Part shown: piece by piece, positions 22,268 to 34,519 of the stretch
Layout: each line of letters begins with the position of its first letter
Numbering within the stretch: the first letter of the stretch is position 1
The notes under the pieces: model-generated
Seen by the model: the letters and a program-made list of their open reading frames with translations, nothing else
The model's database searches: none
What the model was told of the DNA's origin: nothing
Position numbers and translations under genes: made by a program
NCBI RefSeq assembly: GCF_036850765.1
Contig: NC_089492.1
Location: 106,225,022-106,289,021, forward strand
DNA from: Saccopteryx bilineata
Lineage: Eukaryota > Chordata > Mammalia > Chiroptera > Emballonuridae
DNA: 64,000 nt
Direction: 5' to 3'

Positions 22268-23389
22268 ATGCCATTAAGGAAGAGAAAATCGAATATCATA
22301 GATACAAAAGAAAGAGAGGTAACACAGCTAGATGAGGAAAAATCTATGGAGAAAAAATTTAATATATTGGAAACCTTGGAGCTAAATGTCAGAGATTTCA
22401 AGATAGAAATACTAAAAATCCTCCGAGATATACAAGAAAACACAGAAAGGCAATTTAGGGAGCTCAGAAAACAACTCAATGAACACAAAGAATATATGTC
22501 CAAGGAAATTGAAACTATAAAAACAAATCAAACAGAGATGAAAAACTCAATTCACGAGCTGAAAAACGAAATAACAAGCTTAGCAAATAGAAGAGGTCAG
22601 ATAGATGAGAGGATTAGTGAAATAGAAGACAAGCAACTTGAGGCACAACAGAGAGAAGAAGAAAGAGATTCAAAAATTAAAAAAAATTAGATAGCCCTAC
22701 AAGAATTATCTGACTCCATCAAAAAGAATAACATAAGAATAATAGGTATATCAGAGGGAGAAGAGAGAGAAAATGGAATGGAGAGCATACTCAAACAAAT
22801 AATAGATGAGAACTTCCCAAGCCTGTGGAAAGAACTAAAGCCCCAAGTTCAAGAAGCAAACAGAACTCCAAGTTTTCTTAACCCCAACAAACCTACTCCA
22901 AGGCATATCATAATGAAATTGTCACAAAGAAACAGCAAAGAAAAAATTCTCAAGGCAGCCAGGGAAAAGAAGAATACAACATATAAAGGAAGGCCCATTA
23001 GATTATCATCAGATTTCTCAGCAGAAACTCTACAAGCTAGAAGAGAGTGGACCCCAATATTTAAAGTCCTGAAAGAGAGGAACTTTCAGCCACGAATACT
23101 ATACCCATCAAAGCTATCCTTCAAATACGAAGGAGAAATAAAAACATTCACAAATACAGAAAAGATGAGGGAATTTATCATCAGAAAACCCCCACTCCAG
23201 GAATTACTAAAGGGGGTTCTCCAATCAGATACAAAGAACAAAAAAAAAAACAGAGCCACAAGTAAAAGCTCCAAGAAGAACACAATAAAACCCAATTTAA
23301 ACTGTGACAACAACAAAAAGAAAGAGGGGGAGAAGACGGAGATTAACAGTAGCAAAGGACGATGGAGTGCAAAAGTACTCACAAAATAG
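22268..23389 (+). pseudogene. L1 ORF1 (RNA-binding chaperone), copy A, one premature stop
   Basis: ORF1p binds L1 RNA as a trimer to form the cytoplasmic ribonucleoprotein. The frame starts MPLRKRKSNIID. It has a basic N-terminus and a long coiled coil rich in E, K, N and Q up to about residue 140. An RRM-like segment then appears in the stretch starting at 22691, and a C-terminal domain carries DFSAETLQARREW and LSFKYEGEIKTF. A single TAG at 22688-22690 splits 140 codons from the rest, which continues in the same frame to 23389. Copy B has no stop at this codon but a frameshift beside it. Expected length is about 373 residues. The start is chosen because copy B shares it. Confidence 0.9.
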
Positions 23390-23601
23390 TTCGCTACAAT
23401 GAACAGGGTAGGGACCCTTTTCATTACTCAAAGGTAACCACCATTGAAAAAACCACCACAGAAGCACATGAGATAAAAAAGATAGCAACAGAGGAAAGAT
23501 GTATGGAATACAACCAAATAAAAACAAAAGATAGAAAAACGAAAGAGAAGGATCAAACAAAACACAAAACTAACAGAAAGCAAGATATAAAATGGCAATA
23601 G
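23362..23601 (+). other. 79-codon frame bridging ORF1 and ORF2, L1 copy A
   Basis: The ATG lies inside the last 28 nt of ORF1, and the stop TAG (23599-23601) lies 10 nt inside ORF2, whose ATG is at 23592. The predicted peptide begins MECKSTHKIVRYNEQ and is very basic. Copy B keeps the same frame (47029-47268), with just two differences, both changing amino acids. The arrangement would suit termination-reinitiation onto ORF2. The A-rich, T-poor composition makes chance open frames more likely, so coding status is unproven. Confidence 0.35.
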
Positions 23602-26600
23602 GGAACTCACAAGTATCAACAATTACACTAAATGTAAACGGATTAAACTCACCAATAAAAAGGCACAGAGTAGCAGAATGGATTAAAAAAGAAAATCCAA
23701 CTGTATGCTGCCTACAGGAAACTCATCTAAGTAACAAGGATAAAAACAAATTCAAAGTGAAAGGCTGGAAAACAATACTCCAAGCAAATAACATCCAAAA
23801 AAAAGCAGGTGTAGCAATACTCATATCGCATAATGCTGACTACAAGACAGGAAAAGTACTCAGAGACAAAAATGGCCATTTCATAATGGCTAAGGGGACA
23901 CTGAATCAAGAAGACATAACAATTCTTAATATATATGCACCAAACCAAGGAGCACCAAAATATATAAGACAGCTACTTATTGATCTTAAAACAAAAACTG
24001 ACAAAAATACAATCATAGTTGGAGACCTCAATACACCGCTGACGGCTCTAGATCGGTCATCCAAACAGAGAATCAACAAAGACATAGTGGCCTTAAACAA
24101 AACACTAGAACACCTGGATATGATAGACATCTACAGGACATTTCATCCCAAAGTGACTGAGTATACATTTTTCTCCAGTGTACATGGATCATTCTCAAGA
24201 ATTGACCATATGTTGGGCCACAAAAACAACATCAGCAAATTCAGAAAAATTGAAGTTGTACCAAGCATATTTTCTGATCATAAAGCCTTGAAACTAGAAT
24301 TCAACTGCAAAAAAGAAGAAAAAAATCCCACAAAAATGTGGAAACTAAACACCATACTTTTAAAAAATGAATGGGTCAAAGAAGAAATAAGTGCAGAGAT
24401 CAAAAGATATATACAGACTAATGAAAATGACAATACGACATATCAGAATCTATGGGATGCAGCAAAAGCAGTGATAAGAGGGAAGTTCATATCGCTTCAG
24501 GCATATATGAACAAACAAGAGAGAGCCCAAGTGAACCACTTAACTTCTCACCTTAAGGAACTAGAAAAAGAAGAACAAAGACAACCCAAAACCAGCCGAA
24601 GAAAGGGGATAATAAAAATCAGAGCAGAAATAAATGAATTAGAGAACAGAAAAAGTATAGAAAAAATTAATACAACAAGGAGCTGGTTCTTTGAAAAGAT
24701 CAACAAAATTGACAAACCCTTGGCAAGACTTACCAAGGAAAAAAGAGAAAGAACTCATATAAACAAAATCCAAAATGAAAGAGGAGAAATCACCACGGAC
24801 ACCGTAGATATACAAAGAATTATTGTAGAATACTATGAAAAACTTTATGCCACTAAATTCAACAACCTAGAAGAAATGGGTAAATTCCTAGAGAAATACA
24901 ACCTTCCTAGACTGAGTCAAGAAGAAGCAGAAAGCCTAAACAGACCTATCAGTAGAGAAGAAATAGAAAAAACCATTAAAAACCTCCCCAAAAATAAAAG
25001 TCCAGGCCCTGACGGCTATACCAGCGAATTTTATCAAACATTCAAAGAAGACTTGGTTCCTATTCTACTCAAAGTCTTCCAAAAAATTGAAGAAGAAGCA
25101 ATACTTCCAAACACATTTTATGAGGCCAACATAACCCTCATACCAAAACCAGGCAAGGATGGCACAAAAAAAGAAAACTACAGACCAATATCTCTAATGA
25201 ATACAGATGCTAAAATAATAAACAAAATACTAGCAAATCGAATACAACAACATATTAAAAAAATAATACATCATGATCAAATGGGATTCATCCCAGAATC
25301 TCAAGGATGGTTCAACATACGTAAAACGGTTAATGTAATACACCATATCAACAAAACAAAGAACAAAAACCACATGATCTTATCAATAGATGCAGAAAAG
25401 GCTTTTGATAAAATACAACACAATTTTATGTTTAAGACTCTCAACAAAATGGGTATAGAAGGAAAATATCTCAACATGATAAAGGCCATATATGATAAAC
25501 CATCAGCTAACATCATATTAAATGGCACTAAACTGAAGGCTTTCCCCCTTAAATCAGGAACAAGACAGGGTTGTCCACTCTCTCCACTCTTATTTAATGT
25601 GGTACTAGAGGTTCTCGCCACAGCAATCAGACAAGACAAAGAAATAAAAGGCATCCATATCGGAAAAGAAGAAGTAAAGGTATCACTTTTTGCAGATGAT
25701 ATGATCCTATACATCGAAAACCCCAAAGAATCCACAAAAAGACTACTAGAAACAATAAGCCAATACAGTAAGGTCGCAGGATACAAAATTAACAAACAGA
25801 AGTCAATAGCCTTTCTATATGCCAACAATGAAACAACTGAGAATGAACTCAAAAGAATAATCCCCTTCACGATTGCAACAAAAAAAATAAAATACTTAGG
25901 AATAAACATAACAAAGAATGTAAAGGACTTATATAATGAAAACTATAAACCATTGTTAAGGGAAATCGAAAAAGATATAATGAGATGGAAGAATATACCT
26001 TGTTCTTGGCTAGGAAGAATAAATATAATCAAGATGGCTATATTACCCAAAGCAATATACAAATTTAATGCAATTCCCATCAAACTTCCAATGACGTTTT
26101 TTAAAGAAATAGAGCAAAAAATCATCAGATTTATATGGAACTATAAAAAACCCCGAATAGCCAAAGCAATCCTAAAGAAAAAGAATGAAGCTGGGGGCAT
26201 AACAATACCTGACTTCAAACTCTATTATAGGGCCACGACAATCAAAACAGCATGGTATTGGCAGAAAAATAGACACTCAGACCAATGGAACAGAATAGAA
26301 AGTCCAGAAATAAAACCACATATATATAGTCAAATAATTTTTGATAAAGGGGCCAACAACACACAATGGAGAAAAGAAAGCCTCTTCAATAAATGGTGCT
26401 GGGAAAACTGGAAAGCCACATGCAAAAGAATGAAACTGGACTACAGTCTCTCCCCCTGTACAAAAGTTAACTCAAAATGGATCAAAGATCTAAATATAAG
26501 ACCTGAAACAATTAAGTACATAGAAGAAGACATAGGTACTCAACTCATGGACCTGGGTTTTAAAGAGCATTTTATGAATTTGACTCCAATGGCAAGAGAA

Positions 26601-27420
26601 GTGAAGGCAAAAATTAATGAATGGGACTACATCAGACTAAGAAGTTTTTGCTCAGCAAGAGAAACTGATAACAAAATAAACAGAAAGCCAACTAAATGGG
26701 AAATGATATTTTCAAACAACAGCTCAGATAAGGGCTTAATATCCAAAATATACAAAGAACTCATAAAACTCAACAACAAACAAACAAACAATCCAATAAA
26801 AAAATTGGGAAGAGGATATGAATAGACACTTCTCCCAGGAAGAAATACAAATGGCCAACAGATATATGAAAAGATGCTCATCTTCTTTAGCTATTAGAGA
26901 AATGCAAATCAAAACGGCAATGAGATACCACCTCACACCTATTCGATTAGCTGTTATTAGCAAGTCAGGTTATAGCAAATGTTGGAGAGGCTGTGGAGAA
27001 AAAGGAACCCTCATCCACTGTTGGTGGGAATGTAAAGTAGTACAACCATTATGGAAGAATGTATGGTGGTTCCTCAAAAAACTGAAAATAGAACTACCTT
27101 ATGACCCAGCAATTCCTCTACTGGGTATATATCCCCAAAACTCAGAAACATTGATACGTAAAGACACATGCAGCCCCATGTTTATTGCAGCATTGTTCAC
27201 AGTGGCCAGGACATGGAAACAACCAAAAAGCCCATCAATAGATGACTGGATAAAGAAGATGTGGCACATATACACTATGGAATACTACTCAGCCATAAGA
27301 AATGATGACATCGGAACATTTACAGCAAAATGGTGGGATCTTGATAACATGATACGAAGTGAAATAAGTAAATCAGAAAAAAACAGGAACTGTATTATTC
27401 CATACGTAGGTGGGACATAA
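23592..27420 (+). pseudogene. L1 ORF2 (endonuclease-reverse transcriptase), copy A, one late frameshift
   Basis: ORF2p nicks target DNA and copies L1 RNA at the nick. Endonuclease residues sit at the positions known from human L1: N14, E43 (in LQETH), Y115, D145 and N147 (GDLNTP), D205 (SRIDHM), D229 and H230 (SDH). The reverse transcriptase has D600 in SIDAEKAFD and D702/D703 in FADD. The first frame is open for 1077 codons to 26825. One extra base in an A/T run near 26803 shifts the remainder, which stays open at 26818-27420 and holds the C-terminal CWRGC...H...C knuckle. Total length is near the usual 1275 residues. The catalytic core is intact by inspection. Confidence 0.93.
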
Positions 27421-27460
27421 TAGTGAAACTAAGAGACATTGATAAGAGTGTGGTGGTTAC

Positions 27461-27506
27461 GGGGGGGAGGGGGGAATGGGGGAGGGAAAGGGGGAGGGGG
27501 AGGGGC
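27461..27506 (+). other. G-rich tract in L1 copy A 3'UTR (possible G-quadruplex)
   Basis: Successive G runs of 4 to 7 are separated by single A or short spacers. L1 3'UTRs commonly carry such a polypurine G-quadruplex-forming tract. Copy B has it at 51125-51169. Confidence 0.7.
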
Positions 27507-27691
27507 ACAGAGAGAACAAGATAGAGGGTGACGGAGGACAATCTGACTTTGGGTGGTGGGTATGCAACATAATTGAACGACAAGATAACCTGGACTTGTT
27601 ATCTTTGAATATATGTATCCTGATTTATTGATGTCACCCCATTAAAAAAATAAAATTATAAAAAAAAAAAAATTCATGAATAAAACTTTAG

Positions 27692-28255
27692 GGCCCTGGC
27701 CAGGTAGCTCAGTGGTAGAGCTTTGGTCCAGTGTGTGAAAGTCTCAGGTTCGATTCCCTGCCAGGGCACACAGGAGAAGCACCCATCTGCTTCTCCACCC
27801 CTCCACCTCTCCTTTCTCCCTGTCTCTCTCTTCCCCTCCCGCAGCCAAGGCTCCATTGGAGCAAAGTTGGCCCAGGCACTGAGAATGGCTCCATGGTCTC
27901 TGCCTCAGGCACTAGAATGGCTCTGGTTGCAATGGAGCAATGTCCCAGATGGGCAGAGTATCGCCCCCTGGTGGGCGTGCCAGATAGACCTTGGTCGGGG
28001 GCATGCAGGAGTGTGTCTCTCTGCCTCCCTGCTTCTCAGAAAAAAAATTGTTCTTACATTTAAGGCTTCCTTCATAGAATGTTATTTAGTAAGACAATAT
28101 CAAAGACTACATCTTTAATATTGATCAATCATTTGGAGTTAAGGTTCTATAATCCATAGTTCAAAAACTGATATGAGGAGCTGAATAAACTGATACGAGG
28201 GAGCAGGAGTCTGTCTCTCTGCCTCCCTGCTTCTCACTTCAGGGGAAAAAAAAAC
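27692..28255 (+). mobile_element. VES-type SINE with a duplicated tail and ~165 bp extra sequence
   Basis: The SINE body 27693-28048 starts GCCCTGGCCAGGTAGCTCAG, with a B box GGTTCGATTCC. Its tail phrase gtgtctctctgcctccctgc at 28012-28031 recurs as gtctctctgcctccctgctt at 28212-28231. Between them is non-SINE DNA. The 9-mer AAACTTTAG occurs immediately before the SINE (27683-27691) and after the second tail (28256-28264), as if the whole block were one insertion. It abuts the right target duplication of L1 copy A. Confidence 0.7.
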
Positions 28256-28549
28256 AAACTTTAGTACATATACTGTGTAATAGTTTCTATCCTGCTCTAA
28301 TTTATTCCATTTTTAAAACAATGCTGGTTATAACACTAAATATATTCCACAACCCACTGATGGGTAATAATTTGTTAAAAGCAATTTGACTAATTTGAGA
28401 TTAAAAGAGATAAATATGTTTATATTCATGGCAATTAAGAAATAGGGCAGTTCCTTTCTACATGTATATTTTATCATTATTTTATTTAAAAACAGCCACT
28501 TCCCTATAATATGTATAATGTTTCAGAATTGATTGTAAAGAATCTTAAT

Positions 28550-29009
28550 TTTATTTATTTATTTTTATTTTTATTTTTTATTGACCTTATTGGGTTGATA
28601 TTAGTTAATAAAATTTTATAGGTTTTGGGTGTACAATTCTCACCCAATCCCCTTACCCCCTTCCTTCTGACAGCTGCCAGTCTGTTCTTTGTATCTAAGA
28701 GTCTGTTCCTATTTTGTTTGTTAGTTTATTTTATTCATTAGATTACACATTTAAGTGAAATTGTATGGTACTTGTCTTCTTTTGACTGGCTTATTCACTT
28801 AGCATAATGCTCTCCAGGTTCATCCATGCTGTTGCGAAGGATAAGATTTCTTTCTTTATTTAGAACTGAGTAGTATGCCATTGTGTAAATATACTACAGC
28901 TGTGTTTATCTGTTTATGTATTGATGGGCACCTGGGCTGCTTCCAAATCTTGGCTATTGCAAATAAGGCTGCAATGAATATAGGGGTGCATATATTTATA
29001 TATACATAT
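28550..29009 (-). mobile_element. Old LINE-1 3' end (antisense), part 1
   Basis: The plus strand shows ttgggttgatattagttaat, agcataatgctctccaggtt and ttgatgggcacctgggctgc, the usual antisense face of an older mammalian L1 3' end. It resumes at 29168 after a SINE. Confidence 0.75.
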
Positions 29010-29167
29010 ATAATTTTATTTATTGACTTTAGAGAGAGAGGAGAGAGAAAGGGAGAGAGAGACAGAAACAACAGTCTCTTCCTGTATGTCCCCTGACCAG
29101 ATATCGAACCTACAACCTTTCTGTCTTGGGACAACCCTCTAAACAACTGAGTGAACCAGCCAGGGCT
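29010..29167 (-). mobile_element. tRNA-derived SINE inserted in an L1
   Basis: The minus-strand head is gccctggctggttcactcag, with a weak B box and a purine-rich plus-strand tail (agagagagaggagagagaaa). It is flanked on both sides by the same antisense L1. More diverged than the VES copies. Confidence 0.75.
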
Positions 29168-29310
29168 CTAATATGTTTTTTCAAATCAGTGTTTTGGGTT
29201 TTTTTAAATATATTTCCAGAAGTGAAATTGCTAGCTCATAAAGCAGTACCATTTTTAACTTTTTAAGGTAACTCCATACTGCTTTCCATAGTGGCTGCAC
29301 TAATTTTTTC
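29168..29310 (-). mobile_element. Old LINE-1 3' end (antisense), part 2
   Basis: The phrases agaagtgaaattgctagctc and ctttccatagtggctgcact are antisense L1 ORF2-end sequence that continues from 29009. Confidence 0.7.
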
Positions 29311-30600
29311 CTATGGCAAATTGCTTGAGACACTCAAAATTTATTCTTTTTTGAATTCATTAAGCACCTGTTTGAGTGTTTCTCATGAATTCTTACAAAT
29401 TATTTTCATGGTTTATTCTTTAATCATCTTATTAAAAGTCGGTCAACCCCAATTGAAGTTATCACCTTATTTGTTTCTTTAATATCACTTAATCAAAATT
29501 TAGAATTATTTTGTTTAATATTTTTCCTATTAAGCTCCAAGAGGCCAAAATCTGACTTCTATATGCACTATAATGTCTTTGGGAATAAATAAAATTATTA
29601 CCATGTACTAGTTGCATACTATTGAAGAAGTAAATGAATGAAACAGGCATACAAGCTAGGAAGCTAAGCATATATAAGATTGCGTGCAAGCCTTGTTTTA
29701 AGATCAGTCTGAAAGCAAACATTGTTACACTGAGCAAACACAACAAAAAATTTTTACAAGTGATTAAAGCAAGCCAGAATACAAATTGCCTATTGTAGCA
29801 TTCACTGAATGGCCTAAGGGGCTGCCAGCGAAGCCATTAGAAACCCAGTTTACAGAGCATTATAATTCTGATGGAAAGAGAAAAAAATTGCTTCAGGATG
29901 AATTATTTCTTATATCTGGAAAAGGAATAAATTTTCCAATTAACAACTGTGCAGTAATTTTAAAATACTTTATAAATTTAACATGTGCTATACATGCCCA
30001 TACTTCTTTTTATTCCACATTTTCACTTCTAACAGAGTACTACATTATTTTACATTAAAGTTTTTATTCCAAGAGCATTGTGTGATGAAGTGACCTCCTT
30101 GCTATTTAATATGGCAATTAATTTCAGAAAATTGCAGATGAGCGGTAAAAATTCTTTGGAGTAAAGTATATTAGATTTAAATCCCAGCTGTGTGATTTCA
30201 TGCAAATTATTATCCTCTCTGAATTTTAGTTTCTTTTTATGATAAATGGAAGTAATAAAGCAATTTGCTAGCATCCCTACGAAGATGAAAAAATAAGGTG
30301 AAATCTTGGGCAAAAACTGTGAAACCAGTTGAAAAAAACAGGCAAAAAATATTCTTAAATTTTAAAATAGTTTGGTTTTCATTAGAAAGCAAGAGAAAGT
30401 TCAGAAGTAGGCCAAGGAATTAGAATTTGTGGGGGCCACTGCTAGTAATAGGCACAATGTTGAAGTTATTTTAATTTAATCTTTCAGGTATTAACTTTCC
30501 CCCATTCTGCTTTCTTTTCCTTCTAGAAAACCTACTCGACTCCATTTCCTCATTCTACCTTTTGCATCACTCAACTCAATCTCTATTGATGTTTTATTTT
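29311..30600. other. Unique AT-rich sequence with a weak MIR trace
   Basis: At 30165-30285 the phrase cccagctgtgtgatttcatg and following text resemble a MIR core. Nothing else is assignable, and no gene is seen. Confidence 0.4.
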
Positions 30601-30933
30601 TTATTTTCTATTTATTTATTTAATTAATTAAGAAGGAAGTAGAGAGGCAGAGAGATAGGCTCCCATATGCACCCCAACCTGGATCCACTGGACAAGCCCC
30701 CTATATGGCTATGCTCTGCCCATCTGGAGCTGCTGCTTTGTTGCTTGGCAACTGAGCTATTTCAGCACCTGAGGCGAGGTCATTGAGTGTCCTCAGCACC
30801 CAGGCCAAGTGGCTCAAACCATACAAGCTATGGGAACAGATGATTGCTTCCCTATGTGCCCTGACCAGCAATTGAACCCAGGATTTCCACACTCTGGGCT
30901 GATGCTCTACTGCTGAGCCAAACTGCCAGGGCT
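30601..30933 (-). mobile_element. VES-related SINE, diverged
   Basis: The minus-strand head is gccctggcagtttggctcag and the B box region is gggttcaattgc. The body is close in layout to the long VES form but has more changes. The plus-strand left end is TTTA-rich. Confidence 0.75.
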
Positions 30934-31273
30934 AATATTTTTTAAAACATGTTAAAACCTTTTTATCTTCTGTGTTCTATTCTGCTTTTTTTTTTTTTTT
31001 TTTTTTTTCCAACCTAGCTCTGGGTCACAGATTAGCTCTTCAACTGTTAATCTGCTACTATATTCTTCCAAAGAGTTTCAAACTTCAATTATTTATTATT
31101 TATTTCTATGAGTTTTCTTTAATTTTCAAAATGCCTTATATTTAGACTGCTCTCTCAATGCAAATCTTTTAAAATATACTTATTTTAAAACCCTTTAAAA
31201 TGAGTTCTCTCATTCAAATGTGTGTATTAATTTTCCTCTTATGATTGCTTGTATTTTTAGTCTGCTTCTGTTT

Positions 31274-31659
31274 CTTTTCTTTTTTTTTTTTTTTAGCAAA
31301 AAAGAGATAGAGATACAGAGAGAAGGAGAGATAGGGACAGACAGGCAGGAAGTGAGAGAGATAGGAAGCATCAATTCTTTGTTGCAGCACTTTACTTGTT
31401 TATTGATTGCTTTCTCATATGTGCCTTGACCAGGGGACTCCAGCAGAGCAAGTGACCCCTTGCTCAAGCCACTGACCTTGGGTTTCAAACCAGTGACCTT
31501 TGGGCTCAAACCAGTGACCACGGGGTCATGTCTATGATCCCATTCTCAAGCCAGCAACCCCACACTCATGCTGGTGAGTCTACACTCAAGCCAGCAACCT
31601 CCAGGTTTCACACCTGGGTCCTCTGCATCCCAGGCTCTATCCACTGCACCTGGTCAGAC
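31274..31659 (-). mobile_element. tRNA-derived SINE with internal short repeats
   Basis: The left end is poly(T) followed by agagatagagatacagagag. The body contains repeats of the caagccagcaacc/ccagtgacc type. The right end, read in reverse, is a tRNA-like head. The target duplication AGTCTGCTTCTGTTT lies at 31259-31273 and, with one change, at 31660-31674. The SINE at 53218-53543 is of the same family. Confidence 0.8.
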
Positions 31660-31674
31660 AGTCTGCTTCCGTTT

Positions 31675-32490
31675 ATGCTTTGCAATGTTTGAGTTCAAAT
31701 TCGTTTTCATCGAGGCTTTTTTATGAAGGAATTATGTGGCTTGAGGTGAGAGAATTGCTTCTATGTGCATTTTTGTTGATATTTTCCATGTGTCCAAGGA
31801 ATATTCTTATATTAGTTTCTTGCTTAGCATTTTTGATACCAAGAGGCTGGTATACATCAAAGTATTAAATTTTCCCAGGGTATAATTTTTTTTTATAACC
31901 TAGATTCTAGGAAGCTACAAATACCTTATTTTATCCTTCTCCTGGTGGGTGGATCCCTTGTACCTTGAGAGTGCTGTCTTAAAGAATTAATAAATTCAAA
32001 GCCTCATCTCTCATCCTTGCATTACCACTCTAATGCAGGCCATAACCATGTCCCATTATAACAAAGAACCCTCTACCCCTTCCACATATACAACACTTAC
32101 TTCACTGAGTTATAGAGGACTTCTACTTATTCAACAGTTTTTGGTTGCTTGTTTTGTGGAAGTTATTGTAAATTCTCCTCTCTGTTACTTTCCTCCATGC
32201 TAAAACACCCTTACATCCTAGTACAATGGCAGTATAAGGGCTTTCATATACCTAAGGTCTGTAAAGTTTTTAGATTAATTAACTCAAAACTTAGGAATTC
32301 TTTCATTTCAATTCGTATAATAAATTGTGTTAATATCAAGAACTATATCATGAACAAATTAAAATGACAGGACATGTAAACATTTTTAAAAATACTTTTG
32401 TTATTCAAGATGTGTTGGTAATTTGGGGCAAATTACTCCCCCCCAAAATCAGTAACCTCCCCAAAAGGATAGTTGAGCCGTGTTTGAGTC
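31675..32490. other. Unique sequence, nothing recognised
   Basis: Short open frames only. No repeat family, RNA gene or exon signal was identified by eye. Confidence 0.35.
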
Positions 32491-32491
32491 T

Positions 32492-32710
32492 CACATTTTT
32501 TTAACCTTTTTTATTATTTTATTTTTTTTATTAATTTTAATGGGGTGACATTGATATATCAGGGTACATATGTTCAGAGAAAACATCTCCAGGTTATTTT
32601 GACATTTGATTATGTTGCATACCCATCACCCAAATTCAAATTGTCTTCTGCCACCTTCTATCCGGTTTTCTTTGTGCCCCTCCACTCCCCCTATCCCTGT
32701 CTTTTTTTAG
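32492..32710 (-). mobile_element. Truncated L1 3' end (antisense), young-type
   Basis: aatggggtgacattgatata, ccaggttattttgacatttg and tgcatacccatcacccaaat match the reverse complement of the 3' ends of copies A and B. It is a 5'-truncated insertion of a related subfamily. Confidence 0.8.
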
Positions 32711-33370
32711 TTAAAATATTTATTCAGCCCCTCATATCAGTTCTTGAACTGTGGATTATAGAACCTTAACTTCAAATGATTAATTAATATTAAAGACATA
32801 ATCTTTGATATTGCCTTACAAAATAACATTCTATGAGGGAAGCCTTAAATATAAGAACATTTTTTTAAAAAAACATAGGGTAATTTTGATGTGCATTTAC
32901 CTAAAAGAGTAAAATCCACTGTAAAGAACACAAACATTAACAGGCAAATGATAACTTTATAAACTAGGAATCTCAGACTTTTAACTATATTACTGTTAAT
33001 TTCTGAAGACGAAATAATTGGGCATCTTTGTGTTATTTGCTTATATTTTATTTTAAATTACAAGGATGGATTCTTTTTTTCCAATAGGCAAAGGTGTCTA
33101 TCATGATTAAAATCATTAAGCAATTAAACATGTCTTTATTTCCATAAATCTTAACTGACATTGCAGAATTTAGCACAGCATATATATTATATTTTCATAA
33201 ACTAATGACCATAATCAAAATAGATACCCTAGCTTAAAAGAACTAAAGAGAAGCAAAATTCATAAACTTGAAAATTAGAAATTAACAGTTTGAAATTTAT
33301 CTGTAAAGATTGAATTCAGCAAAGAATGAAAATCTGATCTACAGATAGTGAATGAGGAAAACTTAAAATC
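32711..33370. other. Unique AT-rich sequence
   Basis: No coding, RNA or repeat signature was recognised. Confidence 0.35.
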
Positions 33371-33387
33371 AAGAATTCCATTATTCA

Positions 33388-33508
33388 GCCTGACCTGTGG
33401 TGGTACAGTGGATGAAGCGTCAACCTGGAAATGCTGAGGTTGCCGGTTCGAAACCCTGGGCTCGCCTGGTCAAGGCACATATGGGAGTTGATGCTTCCTG
33501 CTCCTCCC

Positions 33509-33553
<45 letters not shown>

Positions 33554-33564
33554 ATAATGAATAA
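33388..33564 (+). mobile_element. Rhin-1-type SINE
   Basis: It starts GCCTGACCTGTGGTGGTACA, with the B box GGTTCGAAACC, a long (CT)n stretch at 33510-33548 and a short A-rich end. The 17-bp target duplication AAGAATTCCATTATTCA is at 33371-33387 and 33565-33581. Confidence 0.95.
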
Positions 33565-34236
33565 AAGAATTCCATTATTCAAGTCCACATTCATATTAAA
33601 ATTTTGCAGAGCTTTGATATCAAAATTAATGCCATTCTATTGAAATAATAAAAGTAATGTATGATTGCAATGGTGTTATAAATAGAGAATTACTAATATT
33701 AACATGCTGTCAGAGCTGATGTGCATATAATTGAAATTGTTATTTCAGAGAGTACTCGACAGTATCTAATGAAACTAAGTTCATATATTCCCTAGAACCC
33801 TGCAATTCCACACATGAATCTTAATACTTCAAAGAAACTCTCACATAGACACACAAAGAAACATCACATTTATCGTCAAGATTGGAAGCTAACCTGGTAG
33901 TTATTCTAGGGAAAAGATAAGTGAAATGTGGTAGAAAACTGAGATAGAATACTGTACAGAAGAAAAAAATTAACTAGATCTATTTATAAGAATAATGATG
34001 GGTCCTCAAAATATGTTACATGGAGGAGAGTAAGAAACAAAATGAAATATATTATAAATTTGAAATGTAAAACAAATACAAATAAATCAATGCCATAGCT
34101 CATAGCTCATTTATATAAATATATGCAAACAAGCATAAGAAACTTAGCGATAAATACATTGATAGGTAAAATTGCTAAACTAGAAACAGAATTTGAAATG
34201 GAAGAAGAGAAAATGGTGCACAAAAATAGATAAGAG

Positions 34237-34419
34237 TTTTGGTCAGTTAGCTCAGTTGTTTAGGGTGTTATCCCAATATACCAAGGTTGTAGGTTCAATC
34301 CCCAGTCAGGGTATATACAGGAATCAACCAATGAATGCATAAATAAGCAGAACAAAAAAAAAATGATTTTTTTCTTTCTCTCCCTCCATCTTTCTCTAAA
34401 ATTAATAAATAAAATTTTT
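34237..34419 (+). mobile_element. tRNA-derived SINE of a third type
   Basis: The A box is tagctcagttgtttagggtg and the B box is ggttcaatcccc. The body has gaatcaaccaatgaatgcat and the end is AT-rich. Flanks aaaaatagataagag (34222-34236) and aaaaatagaaaagaa (34420-34434) form an imperfect target duplication. Confidence 0.75.
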
Positions 34420-34519
34420 AAAAATAGAAAAGAAAGGCTAATAAGTAGTAAAGCAGGAATCTTAGACTAAAAATAATAGCCAGTAATAAATCTAGAAAAT
34501 TAAGATATTTATATTTAAC

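Larger units (their letters stand above)
19720..27667 (+). mobile_element. Near-full-length young LINE-1, copy A
   Basis: The order is 5'UTR (19720-22267), ORF1 (22268-23389), a 79-codon bridging frame (23362-23601), ORF2 (23592-27420), 3'UTR with G-rich tract, and poly(A). Length is about 7.95 kb. It is bounded by perfect 15-bp target duplications. Only two coding lesions are seen, one stop in ORF1 and one single-base shift near the ORF2 end, so insertion was recent in evolutionary terms. It is highly similar to copy B at 43519-51328. Confidence 0.97.

Noticed and set aside
25301..25909. 202-codon antisense open frame within L1 ORF2 (also at 49015-49575)
   Set aside because: It mirrors the sense ORF2 codons. 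The A-rich sense strand leaves few stops on the antisense strand. Nothing suggests independent coding.
33510..33548. CRISPR-like or satellite array
   Set aside because: It is the (CT)n tail stretch of a Rhin-1 SINE; no spacer structure exists, and this is vertebrate DNA.
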